From Nostoc sp. NMS8 (GTDB lineage Bacteria > Cyanobacteriota > Cyanobacteriia > Cyanobacteriales > Nostocaceae), in NCBI RefSeq assembly GCF_017115045.1, contig NZ_JABXKK010000040.1, forward strand, positions 140,977 through 204,976: a DNA stretch of 64,000 nucleotides, written 5' to 3'. A program made the translations under genes and the position numbers. Every line of letters starts with the position of its first letter. Positions within the stretch are counted from its first letter, which is position 1. A model generated the notes under the pieces. That model did no database searches. It worked only from the letters and a program-made list of their open reading frames with translations, and was not told the DNA's origin. This document shows positions 44,263 to 52,907 of this stretch, in pieces.

Positions 44263-44748
44263 ATGGCAAGAGTAAGTTTCTATAGCAAACCAGGCTGTAA
44301 AGGTGGTACTAAGCAAAAAGTTTTGCTCACAGCAGCGGGTCATGAGGTGATACCATACAATCTGCTAAAAGAACCTTGGACAGTTGAACGATTGCGCTCA
44401 TTTTTTGGCGATCGCCCCGTAGCCGAATGGTTTAATCTTTCCGCCCCCAAGATAAAATCTGGTGAGGTGGTTCCTGAAAAAATCGATGCCCAAACCGCTT
44501 TGGCGCTGATGCTGAAAGAACCGTTGTTAATTCGCCGTCCTTTATTAGAAGTAGGCGAACAGCGCGAGGTAGGATTTGATGTACAAAAGATTGATGCTTG
44601 GATTGGCTTACAAGCTATGGATGAATCCTTGCAAGAAATCAGCGACAAGCTTTTGAAGCAAGATTTGCAAAACTGTTCCCACGGTAAAGATCATCATCAC
44701 AGTAACGATTCTCACGAACACCAAAAGCAAGGCAACTGTAAGCATTAA
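44263..44748 (+). CDS. ArsC-like nitrogenase-associated protein
   Basis: The 161-residue protein has an ArsC/Spx-type thioredoxin fold (YSKPGCKGGTKQKVLLTAAG, VIPYNLLKEPWT and IRRPLLEVG). This matches the family known as nitrogenase-associated protein. Only Cys12 is at the start motif, so it is not a CxxC redox enzyme. The last 25 residues are His-rich (HGKDHHHSNDSHEH) with three Cys, suggesting metal binding. GGAG lies upstream of the ATG. Confidence 0.85.
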   Translation: MARVSFYSKPGCKGGTKQKVLLTAAGHEVIPYNLLKEPWTVERLRSFFGDRPVAEWFNLSAPKIKSGEVVPEKIDAQTALALMLKEPLLIRRPLLEVGEQREVGFDVQKIDAWIGLQAMDESLQEISDKLLKQDLQNCSHGKDHHHSNDSHEHQKQGNCKH

Positions 44749-44920
44749 TACAGATTGAAGAAGAATTCAGGAGTCAGAATCAAGACGCAACGCTCTCTAC
44801 GTTCGCGCAGCGTGTCGTAGACAGACGCTAAAAGCGTAGCTTGCTTCTTTGTCAGAGTACGAATACTCGCTATCCGCCAGTCGTGCAGAATTCATTCTAA
44901 ATTCTGAATTCTGACTCCTA

Positions 44921-45083
44921 ATATCATGTCCGGTTAAACACTTGTCATTGCGAACGAAGCCTTAGCGTAGTAAAGCAATCGCAAAGGTTTTGGGATTGCT
45001 TCGCTTTACTTCGTTGCGTACCCTGCGGGTTCTCCGAAGGAGTACGCAATGACATATCGTAAGTGATTTAGCGGACATGATAT
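44921..45083. mobile_element. MITE-like element (163 bp) with imperfect terminal repeats
   Basis: The ends are ATATCATGTCCGGTTAAAC and the complement of TTTAGCGGACATGATAT. An inner CAATGAC/GTCATTG pair follows. The flanking sequence GACTCCT occurs on both sides, a possible target duplication, and splits an older GAATTC repeat. It has no transposase. A relic of the same family is at about 3715-3790. Confidence 0.7.
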
Positions 45084-45163
45084 GACTCCTGAATTCTGTT
45101 CGATAACTTTGAGATGCAACAATGCTCTCAAGTATCAATAGACAGTTTTGGAGTGAATTAGTA

Positions 45164-45215
45164 TTCGTAACATCTGAGATAAAAATATGCTTATTTTTAT
45201 CTCAGATGTTACGAA
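45164..45215. repeat. Perfect 24-bp inverted repeat with a 4-nt loop
   Basis: Arms 45164-45187 and 45192-45215 are exact complements (start TTCGTAACATCTGAGATAAA) around the loop TGCT. No T-run follows. The size and perfection exceed ordinary terminators here. Confidence 0.85.
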
Positions 45216-45450
45216 GCTATCCTTGCATGGGCATATTGAAATTGCTGCATTCTTTATCTCATAAGCTTTTTAGCCTATTCTGTCTCCCCATCAGGTGTTT
45301 TATTCATTTGGAATGGTGGTTTATTTACGCCGTGTTGTACTAGTAAAAACGTTGCTGGTGGTGTCTAGATGCTGCATTTGGTAAATTACAGTGTTTTAGC
45401 TAAAGTTTAGATAGTATTTACAGCAGAACTACTACAAAAATTCAAAGCTT

Positions 45451-45798
45451 ATGACAGCAAGTAATATTAAGCAGCAAATTTTAGAGCATATTGAAACTTT
45501 ACCCTCAGAACAGGTAAAAATTCTCCTGTTAACATGGCTGACTAGTCCATCAGAGGATTTAGAAGATTTTGAGCAGTTATTAATAAATCAACCTACTCAA
45601 ACCACAGAAACATCATTTGAGTACGGTGAGATAGATGTAGCATTAAATTTTCAACCTCTTACTGAAGCCCAAATGGTTCAGCAGAGCCAATCTGCTCTCG
45701 AAGCTTATCTTCGCACAGGTTCAGGAGTAGCGAATAACCTTGTGCGTGAATGGGCAGACAGTTTAGGAACTGATACCGAACGCCCATGTCCCAGATAG
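45451..45798 (+). CDS. Probable antitoxin-like partner of the ParE-type toxin
   Basis: The 115-residue protein starts with a helical segment (MTASNIKQQILEHIETLPSEQ), typical of small antitoxin-like proteins of cyanobacteria, and has an acidic middle. Its last 13 bases overlap the toxin-like gene downstream, which suggests coupled translation. The antitoxin role comes from layout, since no DNA-binding motif is clear. Confidence 0.6.
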   Translation: MTASNIKQQILEHIETLPSEQVKILLLTWLTSPSEDLEDFEQLLINQPTQTTETSFEYGEIDVALNFQPLTEAQMVQQSQSALEAYLRTGSGVANNLVREWADSLGTDTERPCPR

Positions 45799-46076
45799 TT
45801 TGGACTCTAACTGCAATTGACGACTTAAATCGTCATTACGATTTTATCAAACTTAATAATGCTGATGCAGCGGCACGGGCAGTACAAGCAATTGTCTCTT
45901 CAGGTGAGAGTTTACAGCAGAATCCTCGTCGAGGTGCGATTGTAGATGAAATAGCAGGATCACGAAAACTTTTAGTTTCTTTTGGTAAATACGGTTTTAT
46001 AATTCACTACGCTATTCTTGAGAATGATGTTGTGATTTTACGCGTCTATAACGGGCGAGAGAATCGACCTCGTTAG
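45786..46076 (+). CDS. ParE/RelE-family toxin
   Basis: The 96-residue protein begins VWTLTAIDDLNRHYDFI, the typical start of ParE-like toxins, and ends with strands containing KLLVSFGKYGFIIHYAI and VVILRVYNGRENR. ParE members inhibit gyrase, and related RelE members cut mRNA. It overlaps the gene before it by 13 bp. Confidence 0.85.
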   Translation: MSQIVWTLTAIDDLNRHYDFIKLNNADAAARAVQAIVSSGESLQQNPRRGAIVDEIAGSRKLLVSFGKYGFIIHYAILENDVVILRVYNGRENRPR

Positions 46077-46227
46077 TATTAATTTTTATATGATGGGCAC
46101 AAGATTAATAGTCTTTCGGAAGTATCGGCGCTATTGGTAAAGCTAGCAAGAGACAAGCACCGAATGAAATGCTAGAGCCAAATAAGAAGGACAGGGAGAT
46201 TCATTACTCCGTTGTCCCCCTATTTTC

Positions 46228-47187
46228 TTAACGGACGCCAGCAGTTTCTAAAGATAAATCTTGAAACATGGGTGTGCTGAGGTAGCGTTCGCCAAAGGAA
46301 GGCTGAATCATGACAATTAAACGTCCGGCATTTTCTGGACGCTTACCTACTTGAATTGCAGCACATAAAGCTGCACCAGAGGATATCCCAGATAATAAGC
46401 CTTCTTCTTTTGCTAAACGGCGTCCATAAGCGATCGCTTGTTCATCGCTAACTCTAATTACTTCATCAACCAATTCTAGGCGGAGAACATCGGGGATAAA
46501 TCCGGCGCCAATACCTTGAATTTTATGTGGCCCGGCTTCACCACCAGAGAGAACTGGGCTGTTGCTGGGTTCAACTGCGATCGCTTTAAAAGTCTTCTTA
46601 CGCTGTTTGAGTACTTCTGCAATCCCAGTAATCGTCCCACCAGTACCTACCCCAGCAATGACGATATCTACTTCTCCGTCTGTATCTGTCCAAATTTCTT
46701 CGGCGGTGGTTTCTTGGTGAATTTTGGGATTTGCAGGGTTGCGGAACTGTTGCAGCATAAAAGCATTGGGAGTCTTAGCCACAATTTCTTCGGCTTTGCG
46801 AATTGCTCCCCGCATACCTTCCGCGCCTGGTGTCAACTCCAAAGCTGCGCCATAAGCCCTCAGCATAGCTCGTCGTTCTTGGCTCATTGTCTCAGGCATG
46901 GTCAAAATCAAACGGTAGCCACGTGCTGCTGCTACCATTGCTAAAGCAATTCCTGTATTGCCAGAAGTAGGCTCAACTAAAATGGTTTTTCCTGGGGAAA
47001 TTGAACCAACCGCTTCTGCCGAGAGTACCATACTTAACCCAATGCGGTCTTTTACCGAAGCCGCTGGGTTCATGCCTTCTAATTTAGCAACTATCCTTGC
47101 TACTACTCCCTCAGCTTGAGGAATTTTGTTCAGTTGAACTAAAGGAGTTCGTCCAATCAATTCGGTTATGTCTTGAGCAATTCGCAT
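46228..47187 (-). CDS. cysK: Cysteine synthase A (O-acetylserine sulfhydrylase)
   Basis: The 319-residue PLP enzyme converts O-acetylserine and sulfide to cysteine. [12 protein letters not shown] holds the PLP lysine near residue 45, [11 protein letters not shown] is the substrate loop near 75, and [15 protein letters not shown] binds the phosphate near 180. The [12 protein letters not shown] loop follows. Length and motifs are normal. It stands alone, with about 1.1 kb upstream. Confidence 0.96.
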   Translation of the reverse strand: MRIAQDITELIGRTPLVQLNKIPQAEGVVARIVAKLEGMNPAASVKDRIGLSMVLSAEAVGSISPGKTILVEPTSGNTGIALAMVAAARGYRLILTMPETMSQERRAMLRAYGAALELTPGAEGMRGAIRKAEEIVAKTPNAFMLQQFRNPANPKIHQETTAEEIWTDTDGEVDIVIAGVGTGGTITGIAEVLKQRKKTFKAIAVEPSNSPVLSGGEAGPHKIQGIGAGFIPDVLRLELVDEVIRVSDEQAIAYGRRLAKEEGLLSGISSGAALCAAIQVGKRPENAGRLIVMIQPSFGERYLSTPMFQDLSLETAGVR

Positions 47188-48285
47188 TATTTAACTCCTA
47201 AAATCCTAAATATTAGTGCAGAGTATTTACTTATAACAATAAGCTTTTATATATTTAATTTGCAGTTTAGTGTCAATGAGTGCATATACTATGTATTCTA
47301 ACTAAACCACAAAATATGAAAGCTTAGGAAGAGCTTTTATCAGAAGAATTCAGAACTTAGGAGTCAGAATTCAGAACAATACAGTTCAGTTAAGCTTCTC
47401 TTCCTTCTCTTCCTTTGCGTCATTCTCTGACGAGACGATCACTTCAGCCGACAGCTAGCGTACCACCCTTATATTTTACCATTTGGAACTGCTGACTATT
47501 GTCTCGTAGGCTAAGATTAATTTTTGATAATTCTGTATATATGAATAATTTTTCCTATGTTTTCTATTTTTTATGGAAAGATCATTGACTTTTAAAACAT
47601 TTAATTTTTATTTCTCATTTCTTAGTCTATCTTTATCAAGAGACATTAATATTTTCTTTTGAGTGCAGATTTTCTCAGCCCAAAATTGCATCTAAAATAG
47701 TCCTTAAGCATTGCCTACATTGCATTTAGATTGAGTACAAAAATACCAGAACCCCACCTCGAAAACACTAGAACCCCGCCTTGAAAACACTAGCACCCAT
47801 ACCCCAATGAATTTTTATAAGACTTATCAGGGGCGGATTACAAGCTTTGAGTACTATTCTAATGAATTTAATAATCTTAACAGGGCTGGGGTAAACTGTT
47901 TTGTGGAGAGGGGCTGATATAAATCGTATAGGATTTACGCAGAGATTCCCCTCTACCCCCCAACATTCCTGAGCGAAAGCTGAGTGAACTAGGGGGGACT
48001 TCTTAATCTCTCTTTTGAGAGTAGGATGAAACCAGGTGCCCGAATCTAAGTGCGTTATTTCTGACTGAATAATCCTATGTTTTGTAAAAAGGGTGGTAAC
48101 TTTTTATTAGTCAGTAGTCAGTGGTCTTTAGAAAAATAACTGACAACTAATGATTGTGAAAATTACCAATTACACATATTTTAATATCAAAACTGTTTCA
48201 TAGGTAGAAATATCTAACTACTTTAGATAAACAGCAAAAGATATTTTCTTACTGGGTGCATACTACCTGGCAAGGGAGAGCCAAG
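47188..48285. other. 1.1-kb intergenic region
   Basis: It separates divergent cysK and the membrane-protein gene. A 22-bp direct repeat occurs twice (AGAACCCCACCTCGAAAAC at 47749 and 47771, with a partial third). At 47930-48005 is a degraded repeat around GGATTTACGCAGAGATTCCC. No gene or RNA is seen. Confidence 0.45.
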
Positions 48286-48708
48286 ATGAAAGCCAAACTT
48301 TTAAATGTTCTTACAGTTTGCGTCGTTACCTTAGTAGTGCTTTCACCTGAACTAGTAGTATTTGGTATAATTTGGGAGCGACATCTAGAGTTAGTAAAAT
48401 CTCAGAATTTAGCTTACCAAGTTGACCACACTATTACAGATGCTCCCGCCTTGGCTCCCCAGATAGAGGGTACACATTCCCCTCAGACTAGTATTCAATC
48501 CTCTGATCGTAATGTGGTTCATCAAATGCTGACTGTTGCTGAACAATATAAATTTGCCACTATCCTGCAATGGTTCTTCTTGTTAACTCCGATTTGTGTT
48601 GGGTTAGGGATTCTCTTTTACGACAGATATCTAGTTCATCGTGCTGCTGTTTTAAAAGAACAAGTTGAAATGTTGGAAAGACTGTGGCACCAAAGTATCG
48701 AACAGTAA
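48286..48708 (+). CDS. Two-helix membrane protein of unknown function
   Basis: From the ATG at 48286 (AAGGGAGAG upstream) the protein has 140 residues. Two hydrophobic helices (about 8-25 and 90-112) flank a soluble loop, and a coiled C-terminal tail (AAVLKEQVEMLERLWHQSIE) follows. The next two genes follow closely on the same strand. No family is recognised. Confidence 0.6.
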   Translation: MKAKLLNVLTVCVVTLVVLSPELVVFGIIWERHLELVKSQNLAYQVDHTITDAPALAPQIEGTHSPQTSIQSSDRNVVHQMLTVAEQYKFATILQWFFLLTPICVGLGILFYDRYLVHRAAVLKEQVEMLERLWHQSIEQ

Positions 48709-48743
48709 CTTATTCACAATTTACTAAAATCAAGAAAATTAGC

Positions 48744-49031
48744 ATGACAGACCAAGAACAACGCCAAAGCCTATATTTTAATCTGATTGATGAGTTACTC
48801 AGATGTCCTAACGGTCAAGAACCAGCAATTTTAGAATCTAAACCAGAATTGATTGATTCCGGCTTAGTACAAACAATGTTGCAAGTAGCAACTATGTTTG
48901 CCCATGAAGGCAATCAAGATGGTGCCCAATTTCTATTTTTTGTGGCGCGTGAGTTAGCGAAAGAATTAGGTTTATATCCAGAAGTTCCCAGTACTGAAGT
49001 TGCAAATACTGAAGCTGCAAGTAAGGAGTAA
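48744..49031 (+). CDS. Small protein like the N-terminus of cyanobacterial CHAT/TPR proteins
   Basis: From the ATG at 48744 the protein has 95 residues. The segment YFNLIDELLRCPNGQEPAIL and then LVQTMLQVATMFAHEGNQDG resembles, as I recall, the N-terminal motif found before TPR or CHAT domains in many cyanobacterial proteins. Here it stands alone, as if only this module is kept. It ends 2 bp before the next gene. Confidence 0.6.
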   Translation: MTDQEQRQSLYFNLIDELLRCPNGQEPAILESKPELIDSGLVQTMLQVATMFAHEGNQDGAQFLFFVARELAKELGLYPEVPSTEVANTEAASKE

Positions 49032-49033
49032 AA

Positions 49034-49345
49034 ATGCTGTTGACTTCAACGGATGCGGGACAAATAGCTTTAGAACTGCTCATGGCAGATTGGAATATTT
49101 CAGAAGAGAACCGAGAGTGGTTCACAATCTTTAATTCTCGTCTAATTGGCGAGAGTTGGTACACTGTGGAATTAGGTATAGAAGGATTTCCCGATCGGTG
49201 GTTTATTCAAGTATATGACACTGGAGTGTGCGATCCGAACTATACATTTATTTCACCAATCCGTGGTTCGGAAGGATTTACAGATTTTGTAACTGTGCCG
49301 GATATTATCGCCGAGGTTTTAGTTTGTGAGCGCAATGCTCGGTAA
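49034..49345 (+). CDS. Hypothetical protein, third gene of a small operon
   Basis: The 103-residue protein has alternating helix and strands (ESWYTVELGIEGFPDRWFIQ in the middle) and no membrane segment. It follows the 95-residue gene by 2 bp, with AAGGAG upstream of its ATG, so both are translated together. No family is recognised. Confidence 0.6.
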   Translation: MLLTSTDAGQIALELLMADWNISEENREWFTIFNSRLIGESWYTVELGIEGFPDRWFIQVYDTGVCDPNYTFISPIRGSEGFTDFVTVPDIIAEVLVCERNAR

Positions 49346-49457
49346 TAATTAAAATCCAAAAGTTAGAATTCAATATCATAGTATTTGGGAGCGTATCACC
49401 TTTACAAATATCCCTGTCGATTAGGGAACTCCAAGAAATAAATTATCCAATATTGTG

Positions 49458-49507
49458 GGGTGGGCAACATGAGCGTCATATAAACTGGGCGCTCATGTTG
49501 CCTACCC
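49458..49507. repeat. Inverted repeat after the small operon
   Basis: GGGTGGGCAACATGAGCG (49458-49475) and CGCTCATGTTGCCTACCC (49490-49507) pair at 17 of 18 positions. GTGGGCAAC-type palindromes are dispersed in Nostoc genomes. Confidence 0.7.
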
Positions 49508-49546
49508 GACAAGGGTTAATTGTATAAAGACGCTTTACGCAAATCG

Positions 49547-49580
49547 GAGGTGATACCAAAGAAGGTACACCTCTTTTTTT
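49547..49580 (+). terminator. Intrinsic terminator
   Basis: GAGGTG-A-TACC (49547-49557) pairs with GGTA-CACCTC (49564-49573) around a 6-nt loop, followed by seven T (49574-49580). It lies about 200 bp past the 103-residue gene. Confidence 0.85.
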
Positions 49581-49661
49581 GTGTAATATTTAATATTTTA
49601 TTTAAACTAGTAAGGTAGTTTTGCTATATTTAATTGATAAAATTATGTTATATTAAATAGC

Positions 49662-50027
49662 GTGATAGACGCTACAGAAATATCAGTTCTAATGATTGCT
49701 GAAGATATCTTAGCCAAAGAATTCACAAGAGTCGTCAACCATTACTACCCGCAAGTTGGAGAATTGCTGGATGGGTGTTATGTAAAAGTCATCACCTGTT
49801 TTTGGGGACGACCTGCCAGACGTTTGCAATATATAGGAATTTATTGCTCTGACGAAATGATTTCCTGTGTGCAAGCTCAAAAAGAAATACTCAGAGAAGT
49901 TGCAGGCAATATGGGTTTAATCCAGGTTGTTTGTATGAATGCCAAGCGATTATTGCGCGATCCGATGTCGAAGGTCAAAGAGAACAATCCACGTCTATGG
50001 TTGGAATTGCAGTGGGTTGCAACTTAA
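49662..50027 (+). CDS. Hypothetical protein
   Basis: The 121-residue protein begins at GTG 49662; an in-frame ATG lies at codon 11 (49692). It has mixed helix and strands with YYPQVGELLDGCYVKVITCF and RLQYIGIYCSDEM, and five Cys. No ribosome site is clear. It has its own gap on both sides. I do not recognise its family. Confidence 0.55.
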   Translation: MIDATEISVLMIAEDILAKEFTRVVNHYYPQVGELLDGCYVKVITCFWGRPARRLQYIGIYCSDEMISCVQAQKEILREVAGNMGLIQVVCMNAKRLLRDPMSKVKENNPRLWLELQWVAT

Positions 50028-50151
50028 TGATTCATGGCATTAATTGAGAGGGGTAAATGCTTTTGTAGTAAGCACTAAAATGTTTACTACAAACCTATCG
50101 ACCACTAGAATAACCAGCACCTACGGTGAATACAAAGTATCAACATAAGTA

Positions 50152-51159
50152 ATGAAAACTGGAATTTTCTGCAATTACGATAATTTTCACCAAGATGCTC
50201 GTCGTGCCATGTTTGAGCAAGTCGCGCTGGTAAAACAGGCTGAAAGCTTGGGTTTTGAGGAAGCTTGGGTAAGCGAACACCATTTTAGTGAATCCAATCT
50301 CAGCCCATCTATGTTGCTGTTAATGGCACACTTGGCGGGATTGACTTCAACTATCCAATTAGGCACTGCGGCGGTGTTACTGCCATTCCATAACCCGATT
50401 CGGGTGGCGGAAGATATTGCCACTTTGGATAACTTGTGCAATGGACGATTATTATTTGGAGTTGCCAAAGGCGGCCCCTTTCCCCAACAAAATAAGCATT
50501 TTGCGACCCTGCCAAGTGAAGCCCGTCCTAAGACGCTAGAGGCGATCGCACTGATTCAAAAGCTCTTATATGAAACTGATGTATCATTTAATGGGCGATA
50601 TTATCAATGCGATCGCCTGACCATTTACCCAAAACCATTGCAGAGTCAAATACCAGTGTATGTTGCCACTGGCGGCGATGATGGTATCGAGTTGGCTGCT
50701 AAACATTCCTTCAGCTTGATGGGTGGGCCGCCATTTTCCCTAGAGAGATTGAAGGATACTGTTAGCAAATATCGAGCCTTAAATTCTAGTGGTGCGGAAA
50801 AATTCGTGTTGGCACGCTTCTTTTATGTTGGCAAAACATTTGACGAGGCAGTGAGTGAAGCGTTACCTTTCGTTCGCAAATTTAGCCAGAAAATGAAAGC
50901 TAATTCGGCTGAACTATTGAAAAATAGTGCGAATCCCAACCAAAAACAATTCGATCGCACAAATATTTGTTTCGATGAAGATTATTTGATTGAGAATTCA
51001 ATTATCGGTGATGTGGAGATTTGTCGAGACAAAATCAAGAAATTTCAGGACGAATTAAATTTAGGTACGCTAGCACTCAAACCCTCGTCTGCGGATTTGC
51101 AAAAAAACCTGGACAGTTTGACGCGCTACAACCAAGAGGTGCGAAATTATGTCTTCTAA
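50152..51159 (+). CDS. LLM-class flavin-dependent monooxygenase
   Basis: The 335-residue protein has the bacterial luciferase-like fold: MKTGIFCNYDNFHQDARRAM, EEAWVSEHHFSESNLSPSML, and IQLGTAAVLLPFHNPIRVAEDIATLD with RLLFGVAKGG. PVYVATGGDD contributes to the flavin phosphate site. Such enzymes use reduced FMN and oxygen; the substrate is unknown. Its stop overlaps the next gene's start by 11 bases. Confidence 0.88.
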   Translation: MKTGIFCNYDNFHQDARRAMFEQVALVKQAESLGFEEAWVSEHHFSESNLSPSMLLLMAHLAGLTSTIQLGTAAVLLPFHNPIRVAEDIATLDNLCNGRLLFGVAKGGPFPQQNKHFATLPSEARPKTLEAIALIQKLLYETDVSFNGRYYQCDRLTIYPKPLQSQIPVYVATGGDDGIELAAKHSFSLMGGPPFSLERLKDTVSKYRALNSSGAEKFVLARFFYVGKTFDEAVSEALPFVRKFSQKMKANSAELLKNSANPNQKQFDRTNICFDEDYLIENSIIGDVEICRDKIKKFQDELNLGTLALKPSSADLQKNLDSLTRYNQEVRNYVF

Positions 51160-51523
51160 ACTATACTTGCTTCCTCCCGATGATTTACCTCCCACTGAGG
51201 TAACGAAACAGGATGGAATGCTGCAAATGGAGCTAGAGCAGTCTACAGGTAGATGCTTTTATCTAGCCTGCGATCGCATTACGCGAGTCCTATTATCTAA
51301 TTGTCAGTGGTATCTCACAACAAATGCTAGCATCCTCACATTAATTATTGATTGCCCTGACTTAGTATCTTACTGGCATATTGTCAGCAATATTCCCCAG
51401 TTAGGTAATAGGTTAGAGCGGTTTGCTAGCAATGGCAAAATTCGCGTTTATCCGCCATTTGGCAAAGGAACGCCATTTGAAATCAGCGTAAATGAAATAT
51501 CAGCTTATCGAGATTGGCTTTGA
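51149..51523 (+). CDS. Hypothetical protein coupled to the LLM monooxygenase
   Basis: The 124-residue protein starts within the end of the LLM gene (11-bp overlap), suggesting coupling. It has strands and a central DCPDLVSYWHIVSNIPQLGN segment, and is rich in Leu and Pro at the N-terminus. I do not recognise the family; overlap with the oxidoreductase suggests a partner role. Confidence 0.6.
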   Translation: MSSKLYLLPPDDLPPTEVTKQDGMLQMELEQSTGRCFYLACDRITRVLLSNCQWYLTTNASILTLIIDCPDLVSYWHIVSNIPQLGNRLERFASNGKIRVYPPFGKGTPFEISVNEISAYRDWL

Positions 51524-51568
51524 GGTAAATAGGCCAGAATTGGGAATCGCACAAAATATAGCTGTTTT

Positions 51569-51597
51569 ACACCCTGTACTTTTAAAGTGCAGGGTGT
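51569..51597. terminator. Bidirectional hairpin between the LLM unit and hypB
   Basis: ACACCCTG (51569-51576) pairs with CAGGGTGT (51590-51597), with ACTTT/AAAGT pairing inside. TTTT precedes it on the left, giving a T tract in the - direction, and AATTTT follows on the right. It suits both convergent units. Confidence 0.65.
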
Positions 51598-51640
51598 TGC
51601 AATTTTAGAAGAGTTACATAGGTTTTTAAAATTATCTTTC

Positions 51641-51688
51641 TCTTCCTTCTCTAACGAGACGCTGCGGGAATGCGGTTCGTTAAAAAAA
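51641..51688. repeat. Dispersed repeat at the end of the hyp operon
   Basis: TCTAACGAGACGCTGCG and AATGCGGTTCGTTAAAAA here recur in reverse at about 55336-55372, between hypC and hypD. Both copies are intergenic. Confidence 0.6.
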
Positions 51689-52555
51689 TTAGATATTCTT
51701 CAAGCGAGAAGAAATTAGTGCTGACAAGTTTGTTACCTTTTCAGTTAGCCACGCATACCAATTTTCTAAACCAGCACCAGTAGTTGCAGAAACCTGAAAA
51801 ATCTGAATTTTGGGATTTACTTCTTTAGCATATTCTATGCACTTTTGAACATCAAATTGCAGGTAAGGTAGCAAATCGATTTTAGTGAGAATCATGATAT
51901 CACTTGCACGGAATATATGCGGGTATTTTAGCGGTTTATCTTCTCCTTCGGTGACTGAGAGAATCACGACTTTTGCCTGTTCACCCAAATCAAATAAGGC
52001 TGGACAAACCAAATTTCCGACATTTTCAATCATCACAACTGAATTCGGTGGCGGATTCAGTTGTTGTAAACCTCTGTCTATCATTGAGGCATCTAAATGA
52101 CAGCCTGTTCCAGTATTTATTTGGATGACTTTAGAACCAGTTTCTTTAATTTTTTTGGCATCGTTAGCAGTTTCTTGGTCACCTTCAATGACACTAATAG
52201 ATAATTGTTGCTTTAAGTCATTGATGGTGCGAGTTAAAAGAGTTGTTTTGCCAGCACCGGGAGAACTCATTAAATTTAAGGCGAGAATATTTCGACCTTT
52301 AAACCATCCCCGATTTTGGGCTGCTAGCAGGTTATTTTTTGCCAATATATCCTGTTCTAAGGATATCGTTGTGTTGTGTATTTTGGCATGAATTTGAGGC
52401 GCTTCTATATGAGTGTCGTGATTATGGGAATGAGTAATGACAGTTCCATCTGGTAAAGTATGAGTATGGTGATGGTGGTTATGTTCAGCTTCATCTGTTT
52501 CTAAATTGGTAATTTTAGCTTCACCATCATCCGAACAACCGCAGATTACACACAT
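51689..52555 (-). CDS. hypB: Hydrogenase nickel-insertion GTPase HypB
   Basis: The 288-residue protein starts with CVICGC, the N-terminal nickel-binding motif, then a His-rich stretch (AEHNHHHHTHT, about residues 23-35) that can store nickel. The G domain follows: LMSSPGAGKTTLL (P-loop), VIEGDQETANDA and LTKIDLLPY. It hydrolyses GTP to deliver nickel with HypA. It overlaps hypA by 10 bases and is the last gene of the operon. Confidence 0.97.
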   Translation of the reverse strand: MCVICGCSDDGEAKITNLETDEAEHNHHHHTHTLPDGTVITHSHNHDTHIEAPQIHAKIHNTTISLEQDILAKNNLLAAQNRGWFKGRNILALNLMSSPGAGKTTLLTRTINDLKQQLSISVIEGDQETANDAKKIKETGSKVIQINTGTGCHLDASMIDRGLQQLNPPPNSVVMIENVGNLVCPALFDLGEQAKVVILSVTEGEDKPLKYPHIFRASDIMILTKIDLLPYLQFDVQKCIEYAKEVNPKIQIFQVSATTGAGLENWYAWLTEKVTNLSALISSRLKNI

Positions 52556-52887
52556 AATTCCTCTATTTCTATTTCTTTAATTTTCAGTTCTTCACCAGTA
52601 ATTAAATCTAATTGCACGCTACCACAGCTACAGATACCAAATGGTTTATCTACAGAAATTTCTGCACCACATTGGCGACATTTTGCTAAACCGGGAATTT
52701 CTATAATCTCTAATATCGCTCCTTCTAAAACTGTGCCTTGAGTACAAATATCAAAACAAAATCGGATAGCGTCGGGCATAATGGCTGAAAGTTTACCGAT
52801 TTGTAATAAAACTCGCTGCACTTTTGCACCTTTGGCATTCTCAGTCACAATTGCCACAATATTTTGAGTAATTCCAAGTTCGTGCAT
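52546..52887 (-). CDS. hypA: Hydrogenase nickel-delivery protein HypA
   Basis: From the ATG at 52887 the protein has 113 residues and starts MHELGITQNIV, with the His2 that binds nickel. A zinc site is formed by CRQC and CSCGS near residues 73-92. Reading from 52914 would add nine residues and hide the conserved start. It lies 20 bp after hypE and overlaps hypB. Confidence 0.95.
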   Translation of the reverse strand: MHELGITQNIVAIVTENAKGAKVQRVLLQIGKLSAIMPDAIRFCFDICTQGTVLEGAILEIIEIPGLAKCRQCGAEISVDKPFGICSCGSVQLDLITGEELKIKEIEIEELCV

Positions 52888-52907
52888 ACTATAAAATCTA
52901 TTAAAAA

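Larger units (their letters stand above)
44749..45450. repeat. 700-bp intergenic region of nested repeats
   Basis: It starts with GAATTC-type dispersed palindromes (44760-44915), then a 163-bp inverted-repeat element and a perfect 24-bp hairpin (listed separately). A 73-codon ORF over the hairpin (45122-45343) shows no protein-like features and is not called. Confidence 0.6.

Noticed and set aside
45122..45343. A 73-residue + strand ORF
   Set aside because: It runs across the perfect 24-bp hairpin, has no ribosome site and no protein-like pattern.
46516..46944. A 142-residue + strand ORF
   Set aside because: It is the antisense shadow of cysK, whose PLP and substrate motifs are certain.
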